Position numbers and translations under genes: made by a program
The notes under the pieces: model-generated
The model's input: the letters and a program-made list of their open reading frames with translations, nothing else
Told to the model about the DNA's origin: nothing
The model's database searches: none
Source: Azospirillum baldaniorum
Lineage (GTDB): Bacteria; Pseudomonadota; Alphaproteobacteria; Azospirillales; Azospirillaceae
NCBI RefSeq assembly: GCF_003119195.2
Contig: NZ_CP022260.1
Span: 465,501 to 529,500, forward strand
Direction: 5' to 3'
DNA length: 64,000 nucleotides
Shown: in pieces, positions 8,442-17,031 of the stretch
Position numbering within the stretch: the stretch's first letter is position 1
Layout: each line of letters begins with the position of its first letter

Positions 8442-9311
8442 TCAGAACGCCCTGTCCTCGCCGAAGGTGACCCGGTGGAGCAGGCGGTACTCGGTGTAGT
8501 CGGTCACCGCGTAATGAACGGTGGCGCGGTTGTCCCAGATCGCCACGTCGCCGTTCCGCCAGCGCCAGCGCGCCTGGGCTTCGGGCTTCTCGAACAGCCC
8601 GAACAGGAAGGTCAGCAGCGCGTCGCTCTGCTGGCGCGACAGACCGCGGATGCGCAGGGTGAAGTTCGGGCTGACATAGACCAGCTTGCGGCCCGTGACC
8701 GGATGGGTCTGGACGACCTTGTGCACCACCGGCAGATGCTCGGCGCGGGCCTGACGGTACAGGTCTTCCCCGTTGGGCTGGGTGCGGAACCACTCGGGCC
8801 AGCCGCTGTGCTCGATGCTGTGCACCGCCTCCAGCGTTTCCAGATAGGCCCGCAAGGCCGGGTCGAGGCGGTCGTAGACGTAGGTTCCGCTGGCCCAGGC
8901 GGTGTCGCCGCCGACGGACGGCACGTCGCGCGCGTGCAGGACCGTGCCGGTGGGCGGGTTGGCGGAAAATGTAATATCGGCATGCCATTGATCGGTGCCG
9001 TACCCCGGCTGCCCCGGCGTGAACTCGATCAGTTCGACGAGCCGGTTCGAGTCGTGGCGCTTGAAATAGGCTTTGGCCTTGTCGGGATCGCCGAAAATCC
9101 GGGCGACATCGACCTGCTGCTCCGGGGTCAGCGTCTGGCCGCGGAAGAACAGCACGCCATACTCGGCCAGCGCCCGGCGCAGGTCGGCACGGACCTCCTC
9201 GCCGGTGGTCTCCCCGAGGTCGATTCCGTCAACCACGGCACCGATGAAGGGGTTGTAGGGCGTCAGCGTGAAGCGGCGGAAGCCGTCGGCATGAGGGGTC
9301 TTCGTCGTCAT
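8442..9311 (-). CDS. TauD/TfdA-family dioxygenase
   Basis: Fe(II)/2-oxoglutarate-dependent dioxygenase of 289 residues. The iron triad is visible as QWHAD in the middle and the His of DNRATVHYA near the C-terminus, and the 2-oxoglutarate Arg lies in LHRVTFGE. It resembles alkylsulfatase or sulfonate dioxygenases (TauD/AtsK group) but diverges from the canonical tauD at 2386-3243, for example VARIFGDPDKAKAYF where TauD has the HPVYP block. It is transcribed divergently from the third sulfonate ABC operon, so an organosulfur substrate is likely. Which one is unknown. Confidence 0.87.
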   Translation of the reverse strand: MTTKTPHADGFRRFTLTPYNPFIGAVVDGIDLGETTGEEVRADLRRALAEYGVLFFRGQTLTPEQQVDVARIFGDPDKAKAYFKRHDSNRLVELIEFTPGQPGYGTDQWHADITFSANPPTGTVLHARDVPSVGGDTAWASGTYVYDRLDPALRAYLETLEAVHSIEHSGWPEWFRTQPNGEDLYRQARAEHLPVVHKVVQTHPVTGRKLVYVSPNFTLRIRGLSRQQSDALLTFLFGLFEKPEAQARWRWRNGDVAIWDNRATVHYAVTDYTEYRLLHRVTFGEDRAF

Positions 9312-9631
9312 CGGATCGTCCTTCGGCCAAGGCAGCGGAGCGGAGCGCCCGCTCGGATAAGGCTACTTATCAGCTAGGCAAATCAGGCCATGATCGTTGA
9401 TATGGATCAATCGACAAAACTGATTTCGCGTTTTTGTAAAAAATTACACTTTGCAATCGCCCATAACGCGAGGGCGTATTGACATTCGAACGTGTTAAAT
9501 GAAATACGGACATCCACATTCCTAATAGGGAAATGGGCCGATCCGGGAACCGGCAACGCACAGCCAAGCCAGTGCCCCTGAATCCCATACCTCCGATCCC
9601 AAAAACCCCAGCATGAAGCGAGGTATCGACC
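9312..9631. promoter_or_regulatory. Divergent intergenic region with inverted repeats
   Basis: This 320-base gene-free region separates the divergent dioxygenase and the third sulfonate ABC operon. Its middle part is AT-rich. Inverted repeats seen are GATAAG/CTTATC (9356-9361 and 9366-9371), TTGAT/ATCAA (9397-9401 and 9406-9410), and a near-palindrome TTCCTAATAGGGAA at 9519-9532. It probably contains both promoters and their operators; the regulator is unknown. Confidence 0.5.
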
Positions 9632-10612
9632 ATGGCCGTTTCCAGATTTGTCGCCTTGGCCGTCGCGGCCGCCATCGGCCTCGGGCTGGCCGGAACCGCC
9701 ACCACCTCAGCCGCCGCCGACGATTTGCGCATCGCCGCGCAGCCCTTTCCCCTCTATGCGCCCCTGTTCGTCGCCAAGCAGAAGAAGTGGCTGGACGAGG
9801 AGCTGGCCAAGGTGGCGCCGAACGCCGCCGTCAAATGGTCGCTCTTCCCCGCTGGTCCGCCGATCAACGAATCCTTCGCCGCCGGCCAGCAGGATGTTGG
9901 CTTCGTCGGCGACACCCCGGCGTTGGTCGGCAAGGCGGCGGGGCTGGACACCAGCGCCATCGCCCTGACCTCGGATGGCCCGAAGAGCCTGGCGGTCGTC
10001 GTCGGCGGCGACTCCCCCATCGCCTCGCCCAAGGAGCTGAAGGGCAGGAAGGTGGCGGTGACCAAGGGGTCCTATGCCCACCATCTGCTGGCGCTTGTGC
10101 TTGAGCAGGGCGGCCTGACGCTCAACGACGTCGAGCTGATCAACCTGCCGGTGGCGGAGATCCCGCCGGCCATCGTCGCCGGCACCATCGACGCCGGAGC
10201 GGTGTGGGAGCCGATCCTGACCCGCTTCGAATCGCAGAAGGCGGTCCGCGTGCTGGCCGACGGCACCGGCATCAAGAAGGGCCTGCTGCTGATCGTCGCC
10301 GACAACGGCTTCCTCAAGAACCGGCCCGAGCAGGCGAAGGCGCTGCTGACGGCGTACAAGCGCGCCTCTGAGTTCATCACCGCCAATCCCAAGGAGGCCG
10401 CCGAACTCATCAGCAGCGACGTCAATCTGGCGCCCGACCTGCTGGTTCAGGTTCTGCAGCGGATGAACTACGACCCGGCCATCCACGACGACGACGTGGC
10501 CGAGGTCAAGAAGACCGAACAATTCATGCGTGCCCACGGCCTGATCAAGACGGCGGTGGACGTGGACGCCTTCTTCAACCGCAAGCCGGCGGACGAGGCG
10601 GGGCTGAAATGA
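9632..10612 (+). CDS. ABC substrate-binding protein, sulfonate/nitrate type
   Basis: Periplasmic binding protein of 326 residues. A Sec-type signal peptide ends near TSAAADD (about residue 30). The mature part has NMT1/SsuA features: LFVAKQKKWLDEELAK, FAAGQQDVGFVGDTPALVG in part, LKGRKVAVTKGSYAHHL, and VAGTIDAGAVWEPILT. The ATG at 9632 lies in the second half of the divergent intergenic region. It overlaps the permease gene by 4 bases. Its pocket sequence differs from both other binding proteins of the region, suggesting a different organosulfur substrate. Confidence 0.88.
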   Translation: MAVSRFVALAVAAAIGLGLAGTATTSAAADDLRIAAQPFPLYAPLFVAKQKKWLDEELAKVAPNAAVKWSLFPAGPPINESFAAGQQDVGFVGDTPALVGKAAGLDTSAIALTSDGPKSLAVVVGGDSPIASPKELKGRKVAVTKGSYAHHLLALVLEQGGLTLNDVELINLPVAEIPPAIVAGTIDAGAVWEPILTRFESQKAVRVLADGTGIKKGLLLIVADNGFLKNRPEQAKALLTAYKRASEFITANPKEAAELISSDVNLAPDLLVQVLQRMNYDPAIHDDDVAEVKKTEQFMRAHGLIKTAVDVDAFFNRKPADEAGLK

Positions 10613-11487
10613 GCGCCGGACTGGCTTCCGATGCGCGCTCCGCGCAGCGGGCCGGGCTGACGGCGGGGGCGAAAACGGGAGCTCTGCGCTCCCGCCTGGG
10701 CGCGCTGGCCGGCGTCCTGCCGGGCGTCCTGGGGCGGGCGGCGCTGTATGTGGCGCTTCCCGTGGCGCTGCTGGCGGCGTGGCAGGCGGCGTTCGCGCTG
10801 GGCTACATCCGCCCCATCCTGCTGCCGCCGCCGACCAGGGTGGGCAAGGCCTTCGTCGATCTGGCGGCCAGCGGCGACCTGTTCCGCCACCTGGGCGTCA
10901 GCCTGCTGCGCGTTCTGGAGGGGTTCGCCATCGCCGCGCTGGTCGGCCTGCCGCTGGGCATCGGAATCGGCCTGTCGCGGACGCTGGACCGGCTGACCGA
11001 CCTGATCATCCAATTGACCAAGCCCATCCCGCCCATCGCCTGGATTCCGCTGGCCATCCTGTGGTTCGGCATCGGCGAGGCGGGGAAGGTCTACATCATC
11101 TTCCTCGGCGCCATCTTCCCCATCCTCGTCAACACCATCGACGGCAACCGCCAGACCGACCACCGCCATGTCGAGCTGGCGCGCGTGCTGGAGGTGACGC
11201 GCCGCCGCTTCATTCTCCAGGTCGTCCTGCCGGGGGCGCTGCCGAACATCATGACCGGCCTGCGCGTCGGGCTGATGGTGGCCTGGATCTGCGTGGTCGC
11301 CGCCGAGCTGATCGCCGCCTCGTCGGGCCTCGGCTACCTCATCATGGACGCCCGGCAGATGAGCCAGACCGATCAGGTTCTGGTGGGCATGATCACCATC
11401 GGTGCCATGGGCAAGCTGCTCGACGTCGTGCTGCGCGCCGCCGAACGCCGCCTGATCACCTGGAAAACCACCTTCTCGGGGAGCTGA
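10609..11487 (+). CDS. ABC transporter permease, SsuC/TauC family
   Basis: Inner-membrane permease of 292 residues with about 45 hydrophilic N-terminal residues and about six hydrophobic segments. The coupling loop is visible around LARVLEVTRRRFILQVVLP. The ATG at 10609 overlaps the end of the binding-protein gene (ATGA), and the ATPase gene follows after 5 bases, so the three genes form one operon. Confidence 0.9.
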   Translation: MSAGLASDARSAQRAGLTAGAKTGALRSRLGALAGVLPGVLGRAALYVALPVALLAAWQAAFALGYIRPILLPPPTRVGKAFVDLAASGDLFRHLGVSLLRVLEGFAIAALVGLPLGIGIGLSRTLDRLTDLIIQLTKPIPPIAWIPLAILWFGIGEAGKVYIIFLGAIFPILVNTIDGNRQTDHRHVELARVLEVTRRRFILQVVLPGALPNIMTGLRVGLMVAWICVVAAELIAASSGLGYLIMDARQMSQTDQVLVGMITIGAMGKLLDVVLRAAERRLITWKTTFSGS

Positions 11488-11492
11488 CCGCC

Positions 11493-12338
11493 ATGGTTGC
11501 TACCGCTGCCCGCATGGCGGGCACCGACCGGGCCGCTGAACGGGCCGCCGACCGCGCCGCCAGCCTGCGCATCGGCCCGCTGTCCAAGACCTTCACGCTG
11601 AAGACCGGCCCGCTCAGGACCGAAGCGGTCCAGGCGCTCAGCGACATCCGGCTCGACGTTCCGGGCGGGAGCTTCGTCAGCATCGTCGGCAGTTCCGGCT
11701 GCGGCAAGAGCACGCTTCTGCGCATCATCGCCGGGCTGGAGACCAGCTATGACGGGTCCGTCACGCTCGACGGGCGGCCCATCGGCGGTCCCGGCCTCGA
11801 CCGCGGGGTGATCTTCCAGGAGCACCGCTTGCTGCCCTGGCTGACGGTCGAGCAGAACATCGCCTTCGGACTGAAGAACCTGCCCAAGGCGGCGGTCGCC
11901 CGGCGGGTGCGGGAGCATCTGGAACTGGTCGGGCTGGAGGGCTTCGCCAAGGCCCACCCGCACCAGCTCTCGGGCGGCATGGCCCAGCGCGTGGCCATTG
12001 CCCGCGCGCTCGTCAACCAGCCGCGGGTGCTGCTGCTGGACGAGCCGTTCGGCGCGCTGGACGCCCTGACCCGGATCCAGATGCAGCAGGAGATCCTGCG
12101 CATCTGGGAGGCGCAGCGCACCACCATGATCCTGGTCACCCACGACATCGACGAGGCCGTCTACCTCGGCGACGAGGTGGTGGTCATGTCGTCGCGCCCC
12201 GGCACCATCCGCAAGAGGCTCCCGGTCCGGCTGCCGCGCCCGCGCGACCGGTCGAGCCCCGACTTCATCGCTTTGCGCAAGGAAATCCACCGCGAGTTCT
12301 TTACCGCGGCGGAGCTTCCGTTCGCCTACGAAATCTAA
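11493..12338 (+). CDS. ABC transporter ATP-binding protein, SsuB type
   Basis: ATPase of the third sulfonate-type importer, 281 residues from the ATG at 11493. The first 25 or so residues are an Ala/Arg-rich extension; an alternative start is the ATG at 11514. Walker A is GSSGCGKST, the Q-loop is VIFQEHRLLPW, the signature LSGGMAQR, Walker B VLLLDEPFGALD, and the H-loop LVTHDIDEA. The stop overlaps a possible upstream ATG of the dioxygenase gene (TAATG at 12336-12340). Confidence 0.9.
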   Translation: MVATAARMAGTDRAAERAADRAASLRIGPLSKTFTLKTGPLRTEAVQALSDIRLDVPGGSFVSIVGSSGCGKSTLLRIIAGLETSYDGSVTLDGRPIGGPGLDRGVIFQEHRLLPWLTVEQNIAFGLKNLPKAAVARRVREHLELVGLEGFAKAHPHQLSGGMAQRVAIARALVNQPRVLLLDEPFGALDALTRIQMQQEILRIWEAQRTTMILVTHDIDEAVYLGDEVVVMSSRPGTIRKRLPVRLPRPRDRSSPDFIALRKEIHREFFTAAELPFAYEI

Positions 12339-12361
12339 TGGCGAAATTTGAGGGGACCATC

Positions 12362-13270
12362 ATGAGCTTCTACCGCGACTTCCACGACAAGACGGCCATC
12401 GCCGACTGGAGCCGCCGCGAGCGCCCAAGCTACGACAGCATCGCGGTGCGCCCGCTGTCGCCCATCCTGGGGGCCGAGGTCGAGGGCGTGGACCTGTCCA
12501 GGCCGCTGAGCGACGCGCAGTTGGCCGACATCCGCAAGGCCATCGCCGACCATCTGGTGCTGGTGTTCCGCGACCAGGAGATCACCGCGGAGGACCACAA
12601 GCGCTTCGCCCGCCATTTCGGCACGCTGCACCGCCATGTGCTGGGGGGCGCGCGGCAATTGTCGTCGAACGACCACGATCCGGAGATTCTGGCTTGGCGC
12701 ACCGGACCCGAAGCCCGCTACACCGCCGGCGACGCGTGGCATTCCGACGTGACCTGCGATCCCGAACCCATCTGGGGCTCCTTCCTGCGAGTCACCAAAC
12801 AGCCGGAGATTGGTGGCGACACCGCCTTCGCCAACATGTATCTCGCCTATGATTCGCTGTCGGAGAAGGTCAAGGCGCTGCTCGACGGCCTGACCGCCGT
12901 CCATGACGGGGGCAAGGCCTGGACGGCGGGCTATGGCGCAACGCCGCAGCCGGGCCAGACCTTTCCGTCCACCGAGCATCCGGTGGTGGCGCGCCATCAT
13001 CTGACCGGGCGCAAGTACCTGTTCGTCAACGAGGCCTTCACCAGCCACATCGTCCAACTCACCCGCAGCGAGAGCGACGCCATCCTGGGCCTGCTGTTCC
13101 GCCACATCGAAAAGAACCTGGCCTTCCAGACGCGCATCCACTGGCGCCCCAACTCCCTGGTCTTCTGGGACAACTGGGCCACCCAGCACCACGCCGTCTG
13201 GGACTACTACCCGCATGAACGGTGGGGCGAGCGCGCCTCGGCCTTCATCGGCTCGGCACCGCAGCCCTGA
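12362..13270 (+). CDS. TauD/TfdA-family dioxygenase
   Basis: Third Fe(II)/2-oxoglutarate dioxygenase of the window, 302 residues. The triad is visible as AWHSD and the His of DNWATQHHA. A C-terminal YYPHERWGERASAF block gives the expected Arg for 2-oxoglutarate. The in-frame ATG at 12338 touches the previous stop, but GAGGGG lies six bases before the ATG at 12362, so I prefer 12362. Co-transcription with the SsuABC-like genes suggests it desulfonates or hydroxylates the imported compound. It ends convergently with tctA, 39 bases away. Confidence 0.87.
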   Translation: MSFYRDFHDKTAIADWSRRERPSYDSIAVRPLSPILGAEVEGVDLSRPLSDAQLADIRKAIADHLVLVFRDQEITAEDHKRFARHFGTLHRHVLGGARQLSSNDHDPEILAWRTGPEARYTAGDAWHSDVTCDPEPIWGSFLRVTKQPEIGGDTAFANMYLAYDSLSEKVKALLDGLTAVHDGGKAWTAGYGATPQPGQTFPSTEHPVVARHHLTGRKYLFVNEAFTSHIVQLTRSESDAILGLLFRHIEKNLAFQTRIHWRPNSLVFWDNWATQHHAVWDYYPHERWGERASAFIGSAPQP

Positions 13271-13309
13271 CTTCCCTGACTCCAGGGGCGCGCCCGTACC
13301 GCCCGCCGG

Positions 13310-14811
13310 TCATTCCGCGAACACGCGCTCGCGGCTCCGGCGGACGGTGGGGAGGATGATGGCGGCCAGCAGCACGCCGGTGAGAACCAGCAGCGCGAGG
13401 CTGATCGGCTCGCGCAGGAAGACGGTCGGATCGCCGCGCGACAGGATCATGGCGCGCCGCAGATTCTCCTCCATCATCGGCCCCAGCACGAAACCCAGGA
13501 GCAGCGGCGCCGGCTCGAAGCGCAGGGCCTGCAGGACCCAGCCGAGAAGCCCGAAGACGGCCGTCGTCACGAGGTCGAACGCGCTGTTCGACACGCCGTA
13601 GACGCCGACGCAGCTGACCAGCACGATGGTCGGGTAGAGGAAGCGGTAGGGCACGCGCAGCAGCCGCACCCACAGCCCGACCAGCGGCAGGTTCAGCACG
13701 ATCAGCATGGCGTTGCCGATCCACATGCTGGCGACCACGCCCCAGAACAGGTCCGGCTCGGCCTGCATGATGCGGGGGCCGGGGGTGATGCCGTGCAGCA
13801 TCAGCGCGCCGATCATCAGCGCCATGACCGCGTTGGACGGCAGCCCGAGGGTGAGCAGCGGAATGAAGGAGGTCTGCGCCGCCGCGTTGTTGGCCGATTC
13901 CGGCCCCGCCACCCCCTCGATGGCGCCGCGCCCGAAGCGCGAGGGGTCGCGCGCCAGCTTCTTTTCCACGGTGTAGGAGGCGAAGGCGGCCAGCGCCGCG
14001 CCGCCGCCGGGCAGCAGCCCCAGCGCCGATCCGATCACCGATCCCCGCGCGATGGCGCCGGAGGAATCGCGCAGATCCTGCCGGCTCGGCATCAGCGAGC
14101 CGTGCGGGATGACCTGCCCGCCGTCGCGCTCCTGCCCGATCAGGATGCGGATGATCTCGCCGATGCCGAAGACGCCCAGAGCCACCGGGACGAAGCCGAT
14201 GCCGTCGGCCAGGGCCTGGATGCCGAAGGTCAGGCGCTGCTCCCCGCTGTTGACGTCGGTTCCGACGAGGCCGAAGAGCAGCCCGAGGACGATCATCGCC
14301 AGCGCCTTGACGAAGGACCCCTGCGCCAGAACGATGGCCCCGACCAGCCCGAGGACCATCAGCGAGAAATAGTCGGCCGGACCGAAGCGGATGGCGACGC
14401 CGGCCAGGACCGGCGCGAAGAAGGCGACGATCCCGGTCGACAGCGTGCCCGCGATGAAGGAGCCGATGGCGGCGACCGCCAGGGCCGGACCGCCGCGCCC
14501 CTGGCGCGCCATGGCATGCCCGTCGATGCAGGTCACCACCGACGAGGTCTCTCCCGGCATGTTGAGCAGGATCGACGTGGTCGATCCGCCATACTGGGCG
14601 CCGTAATAGATGCCGGCCAGCATGATCAGCGCGCCGGTCGGCTCGAGCGAGAAGGTGAAGGGCAGCAGGAGCGCGATGGTCAGCAGCGGCCCCACCCCGG
14701 GCAGGACGCCCACGAAGGTGCCGAGCAGCGCCCCGGCGAAGCAATACAGCAGGTTGGCGGGAGAGGCCGCGATCGACAGCCCGTGCGCGATCCCCCGAGC
14801 GAATCCATCAT
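13310..14811 (-). CDS. tctA: Tripartite tricarboxylate transporter large subunit TctA, apparent N-terminal frameshift
   Basis: Large membrane subunit of a TctABC secondary transporter, with many transmembrane segments and the family motif GVLPGVGPLLTIALLLPFTF (partly quoted) near the start. The uninterrupted frame begins only at a GTG at 14711-14713 (467 residues), lacking the usual first 30 or so residues. Those residues are present upstream in two frames: MMDSL from the ATGs at 14806-14811, after a GAGAGG site, and then IAHGLSIAASPANLLYCFAG in the tctA frame. The switch is at a run of five C (14792-14796). One additional base would join them into a normal TctA. A sequencing error, a mutation or a -1 slippage event are all possible. 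Confidence 0.85.
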
Positions 14812-14830
14812 GACGCCGGTCGATCCTCTC

Positions 14831-15298
14831 TCATTGCAGCGTCGGCCAGATCTTCAGCGGCATGCCGAGAATCCCGACGAACAGGGCCGGCACCGCGACG
14901 GCGAGAACCGCCGCCAGCGCGGCGATCTCCCGCTTGCGCGTTCGGCGGCTGGCCAGCCCTGAGCCGATCACCGCGACGGCGCTGGCCGGAACCACGCCCA
15001 GCGTGTCCACCAGCCCGCCGAACAGCAGGATGGCCCCCAGGATCAGCCCGGCGGGCCGCAGCGCGGAGCGCAGGTCGATCCCCCCGCCGTGGCCCTGTTC
15101 CCACAGGCCCCGGACGGCGATGACGCCGCCCAGCAGGACGAGGATCAGCGCCACCAGGGCGGGCATCGCCCCCGGGCCGAGCTGGCGCGCCGTTCCCAGA
15201 GGGTAGCTGGCGACGATGAAGGCGCCGGCCGCCGCGCCCAGGGCGGCCAGCGCGAGGCCGGAGGCCAGCTCCTCAGTTCTGCGGATGTTCGATGCCAT
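14831..15298 (-). CDS. tctB: Tripartite tricarboxylate transporter small subunit TctB
   Basis: Small membrane subunit of the TctABC transporter, 155 residues with four predicted hydrophobic segments, the usual length and topology. The start at 15298 lies inside the end of the preceding dehydrogenase gene (26-base overlap), and the tctA ATGs follow 20 bases after its stop. The operon also contains the matching binding protein (17032-18048), separated by two enzyme genes. Confidence 0.85.
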   Translation of the reverse strand: MASNIRRTEELASGLALAALGAAAGAFIVASYPLGTARQLGPGAMPALVALILVLLGGVIAVRGLWEQGHGGGIDLRSALRPAGLILGAILLFGGLVDTLGVVPASAVAVIGSGLASRRTRKREIAALAAVLAVAVPALFVGILGMPLKIWPTLQ

Positions 15299-16235
15299 GT
15301 CGCTGCTCCGTGGAATGCCGGCGCCCGAGCGCCTCGTCGAAAAGCGTCACCGCGTCGGACAGGGATGCGGGCGGCACCCCGCCCAGGCGTTCCTTGAGGC
15401 CGAGGCCGGCGAGCTGCGACAGGCGGGCCGCCACCGCGCGGCTCATCGCCGGCTCCAGCCCGACCGCGGCGACGGTGTCCGCCGACTGCGCGGCCTCCAG
15501 CGCGCGGCGCCCGGAATGGACCGTGTCGGAGCGCACCAGGAATTCGACGAAGTCGAGCGCGGGGCGCCGCTCGAACAGCTCCAGGAAGCCGCCCAGAACC
15601 TCCGCCTCCACATCGTGGCGCCGCGCGGCGGTCAGCGCCTCGACCAGCAGGGTTTCCAGCCCTTTGGTGAGGATGCTGCGCAGGATCTTCACCGCCGCCG
15701 CCCGGCCCGGCTCCGGCCCGACGACGCGGATGCCGGTCCCGAAGGGGGCCAGCCTCGCGGCAAGCTCCTCCGCCCTCCGGCCCGCCGCCAGAAGCGGCAC
15801 GCGGTGCAGGTCGGAGGCCGGTGCTCCCATGATCGCGACGTCGACGAAGCGTCCGGGAACGGCGTTCAGCCGACCGCCGACCGTGGCCTTCACCTCCGGC
15901 GACAGTGAATTCACGTCGGCGTAGATCGCGTCCGCCGCGACGTGCGGAGCCACCGTAGTGGCGGCGTTGTCCGCCGCATCCTGCGTCACGCTGGAGATGA
16001 GGATGTCCCGATCGGCGAGCGCCGCCGGATCGAAGGCGAGGGCGAGCCCCAATTCGTCCGCCCGGCGCAGGGCGAGGCGGCGCTCGGTCGGGCCGGGCGG
16101 CGCGTCGTAGGCGACGATGTCGCCCGCCCCGGCGGCGATCAGGCCCCGTGCGAAGCTCGATCCCACCTCGCCGAAGCCGATGATTCCGATGCGGGGGATG
16201 CCGGTGTGGGAGATGGGAGTGCTGGGATTGACCAT
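15273..16235 (-). CDS. NAD(P)-binding 6-phosphogluconate-dehydrogenase-like protein (DUF1932 type)
   Basis: Predicted cytoplasmic NAD(P)-dependent dehydrogenase of 320 residues. A Rossmann fold starts at once with IGIIGFGEVGSSFARGL. The central region has DVAIMGAP, and a C-terminal helical domain with KILRSILTKGLETLLVEAL resembles the DUF1932 domain of 3-hydroxyacid dehydrogenase relatives. I prefer the ATG at 16233-16235 because GGTGAG precedes it; an in-frame ATG at 16245-16247 overlaps the upstream gene. The operon context with RraA-like proteins and an organic-acid transporter suggests oxidation of a hydroxyacid. The substrate is unknown. Confidence 0.8.
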   Translation of the reverse strand: MVNPSTPISHTGIPRIGIIGFGEVGSSFARGLIAAGAGDIVAYDAPPGPTERRLALRRADELGLALAFDPAALADRDILISSVTQDAADNAATTVAPHVAADAIYADVNSLSPEVKATVGGRLNAVPGRFVDVAIMGAPASDLHRVPLLAAGRRAEELAARLAPFGTGIRVVGPEPGRAAAVKILRSILTKGLETLLVEALTAARRHDVEAEVLGGFLELFERRPALDFVEFLVRSDTVHSGRRALEAAQSADTVAAVGLEPAMSRAVAARLSQLAGLGLKERLGGVPPASLSDAVTLFDEALGRRHSTEQRHGIEHPQN

Positions 16236-16240
16236 GCCGC

Positions 16241-17023
16241 TCACCATTTGCTGGGGTGCAGGATCGCCGCGGCCTCGCGCGCCGATCCGCCGGAGGAGAG
16301 GGCGCCGAGAAGCGCGCTTTCCTGGCTGGCCGCCGCCTCCGCCCGTTCGATGACCTCCAGGATCAGCGCGGCGGGCACGAAGAGCAGCCCGTCGTCGTCG
16401 CCCAGCACCAGATCGCCGGGATGAACCTGGATGCCGGCGATGGTGACCGGCCCGTTGAACTCCGCCAGCTCCAGCCGGTGCTTGCCGGTGCGCGGCGTGA
16501 CGCCCGCCGACCAGACGGCGAGGCCGCCCGCCTTGATGTTGGCGCTGTCGCGCACCGCGCCGTCGACGACGATGCCGGCCAGACCGGCGGCGATCGACGC
16601 CGTGGCCAGGATGCCGCCGAAGCTCGACGCCTCGGCCACCCCGCCGGCGTCGATGACGAAGACGTCGCCGCGCCGGGTCAGGGTGATCTGGTCGATGCCG
16701 CCGCCCTTCGGCCGGTGGCCTGAGGCGATGGAGAATCCCGGCGCGCGCGCCGCCGGAATCTGCCGCGCCGTGATGGCGGGGCCCGCCACGCGCCGTCCCC
16801 CCTCCAGCGGCGGCAGGCGCCGCCGGGGAACCGCGCTGTCGTAGCCCAGCCCGTCGAGGATGTCGGCGACCTGGGAGGTCAGGTCGGGCAAGGCGAGATA
16901 GCGCTCGATGATCGCGGCGTCGGGCCGGTCGATGGCGACGCGGCGGACGATGGCGGGGTCGAGCAGGCCGAGCAGCCGGTCGGAATAGACGGCCAGCTCC
17001 TCGGCGATTTTCGGATCGGTCAT
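16241..17023 (-). CDS. RraA-like protein (HMG/CHA aldolase-like family)
   Basis: Member of the RraA / class II 4-hydroxy-4-methyl-2-oxoglutarate aldolase-like family, 260 residues, longer than typical because of about 60 extra N-terminal residues. The core is recognisable: VFVIDAGGVAEASSFGGILA, IVVDGAVRDSANI, and HPGDLVLGDDDGLLFVP. These loops bind the divalent metal and the oxoacid in characterised relatives. The start at 17021-17023 has GAGGGGA just upstream. It is one of three diverged copies in this region (others at 18685 and 27232). It probably cleaves or decarboxylates an oxoacid; the substrate is not identified. Confidence 0.8.
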   Translation of the reverse strand: MTDPKIAEELAVYSDRLLGLLDPAIVRRVAIDRPDAAIIERYLALPDLTSQVADILDGLGYDSAVPRRRLPPLEGGRRVAGPAITARQIPAARAPGFSIASGHRPKGGGIDQITLTRRGDVFVIDAGGVAEASSFGGILATASIAAGLAGIVVDGAVRDSANIKAGGLAVWSAGVTPRTGKHRLELAEFNGPVTIAGIQVHPGDLVLGDDDGLLFVPAALILEVIERAEAAASQESALLGALSSGGSAREAAAILHPSKW

Positions 17024-17031
17024 CGCTCCCC

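Noticed and set aside
9370..9732. Minus-strand open frame across the divergent sulfonate promoter
   Set aside because: It overlaps the signal-peptide region of the binding-protein gene and uses AT-rich promoter DNA; no family similarity.
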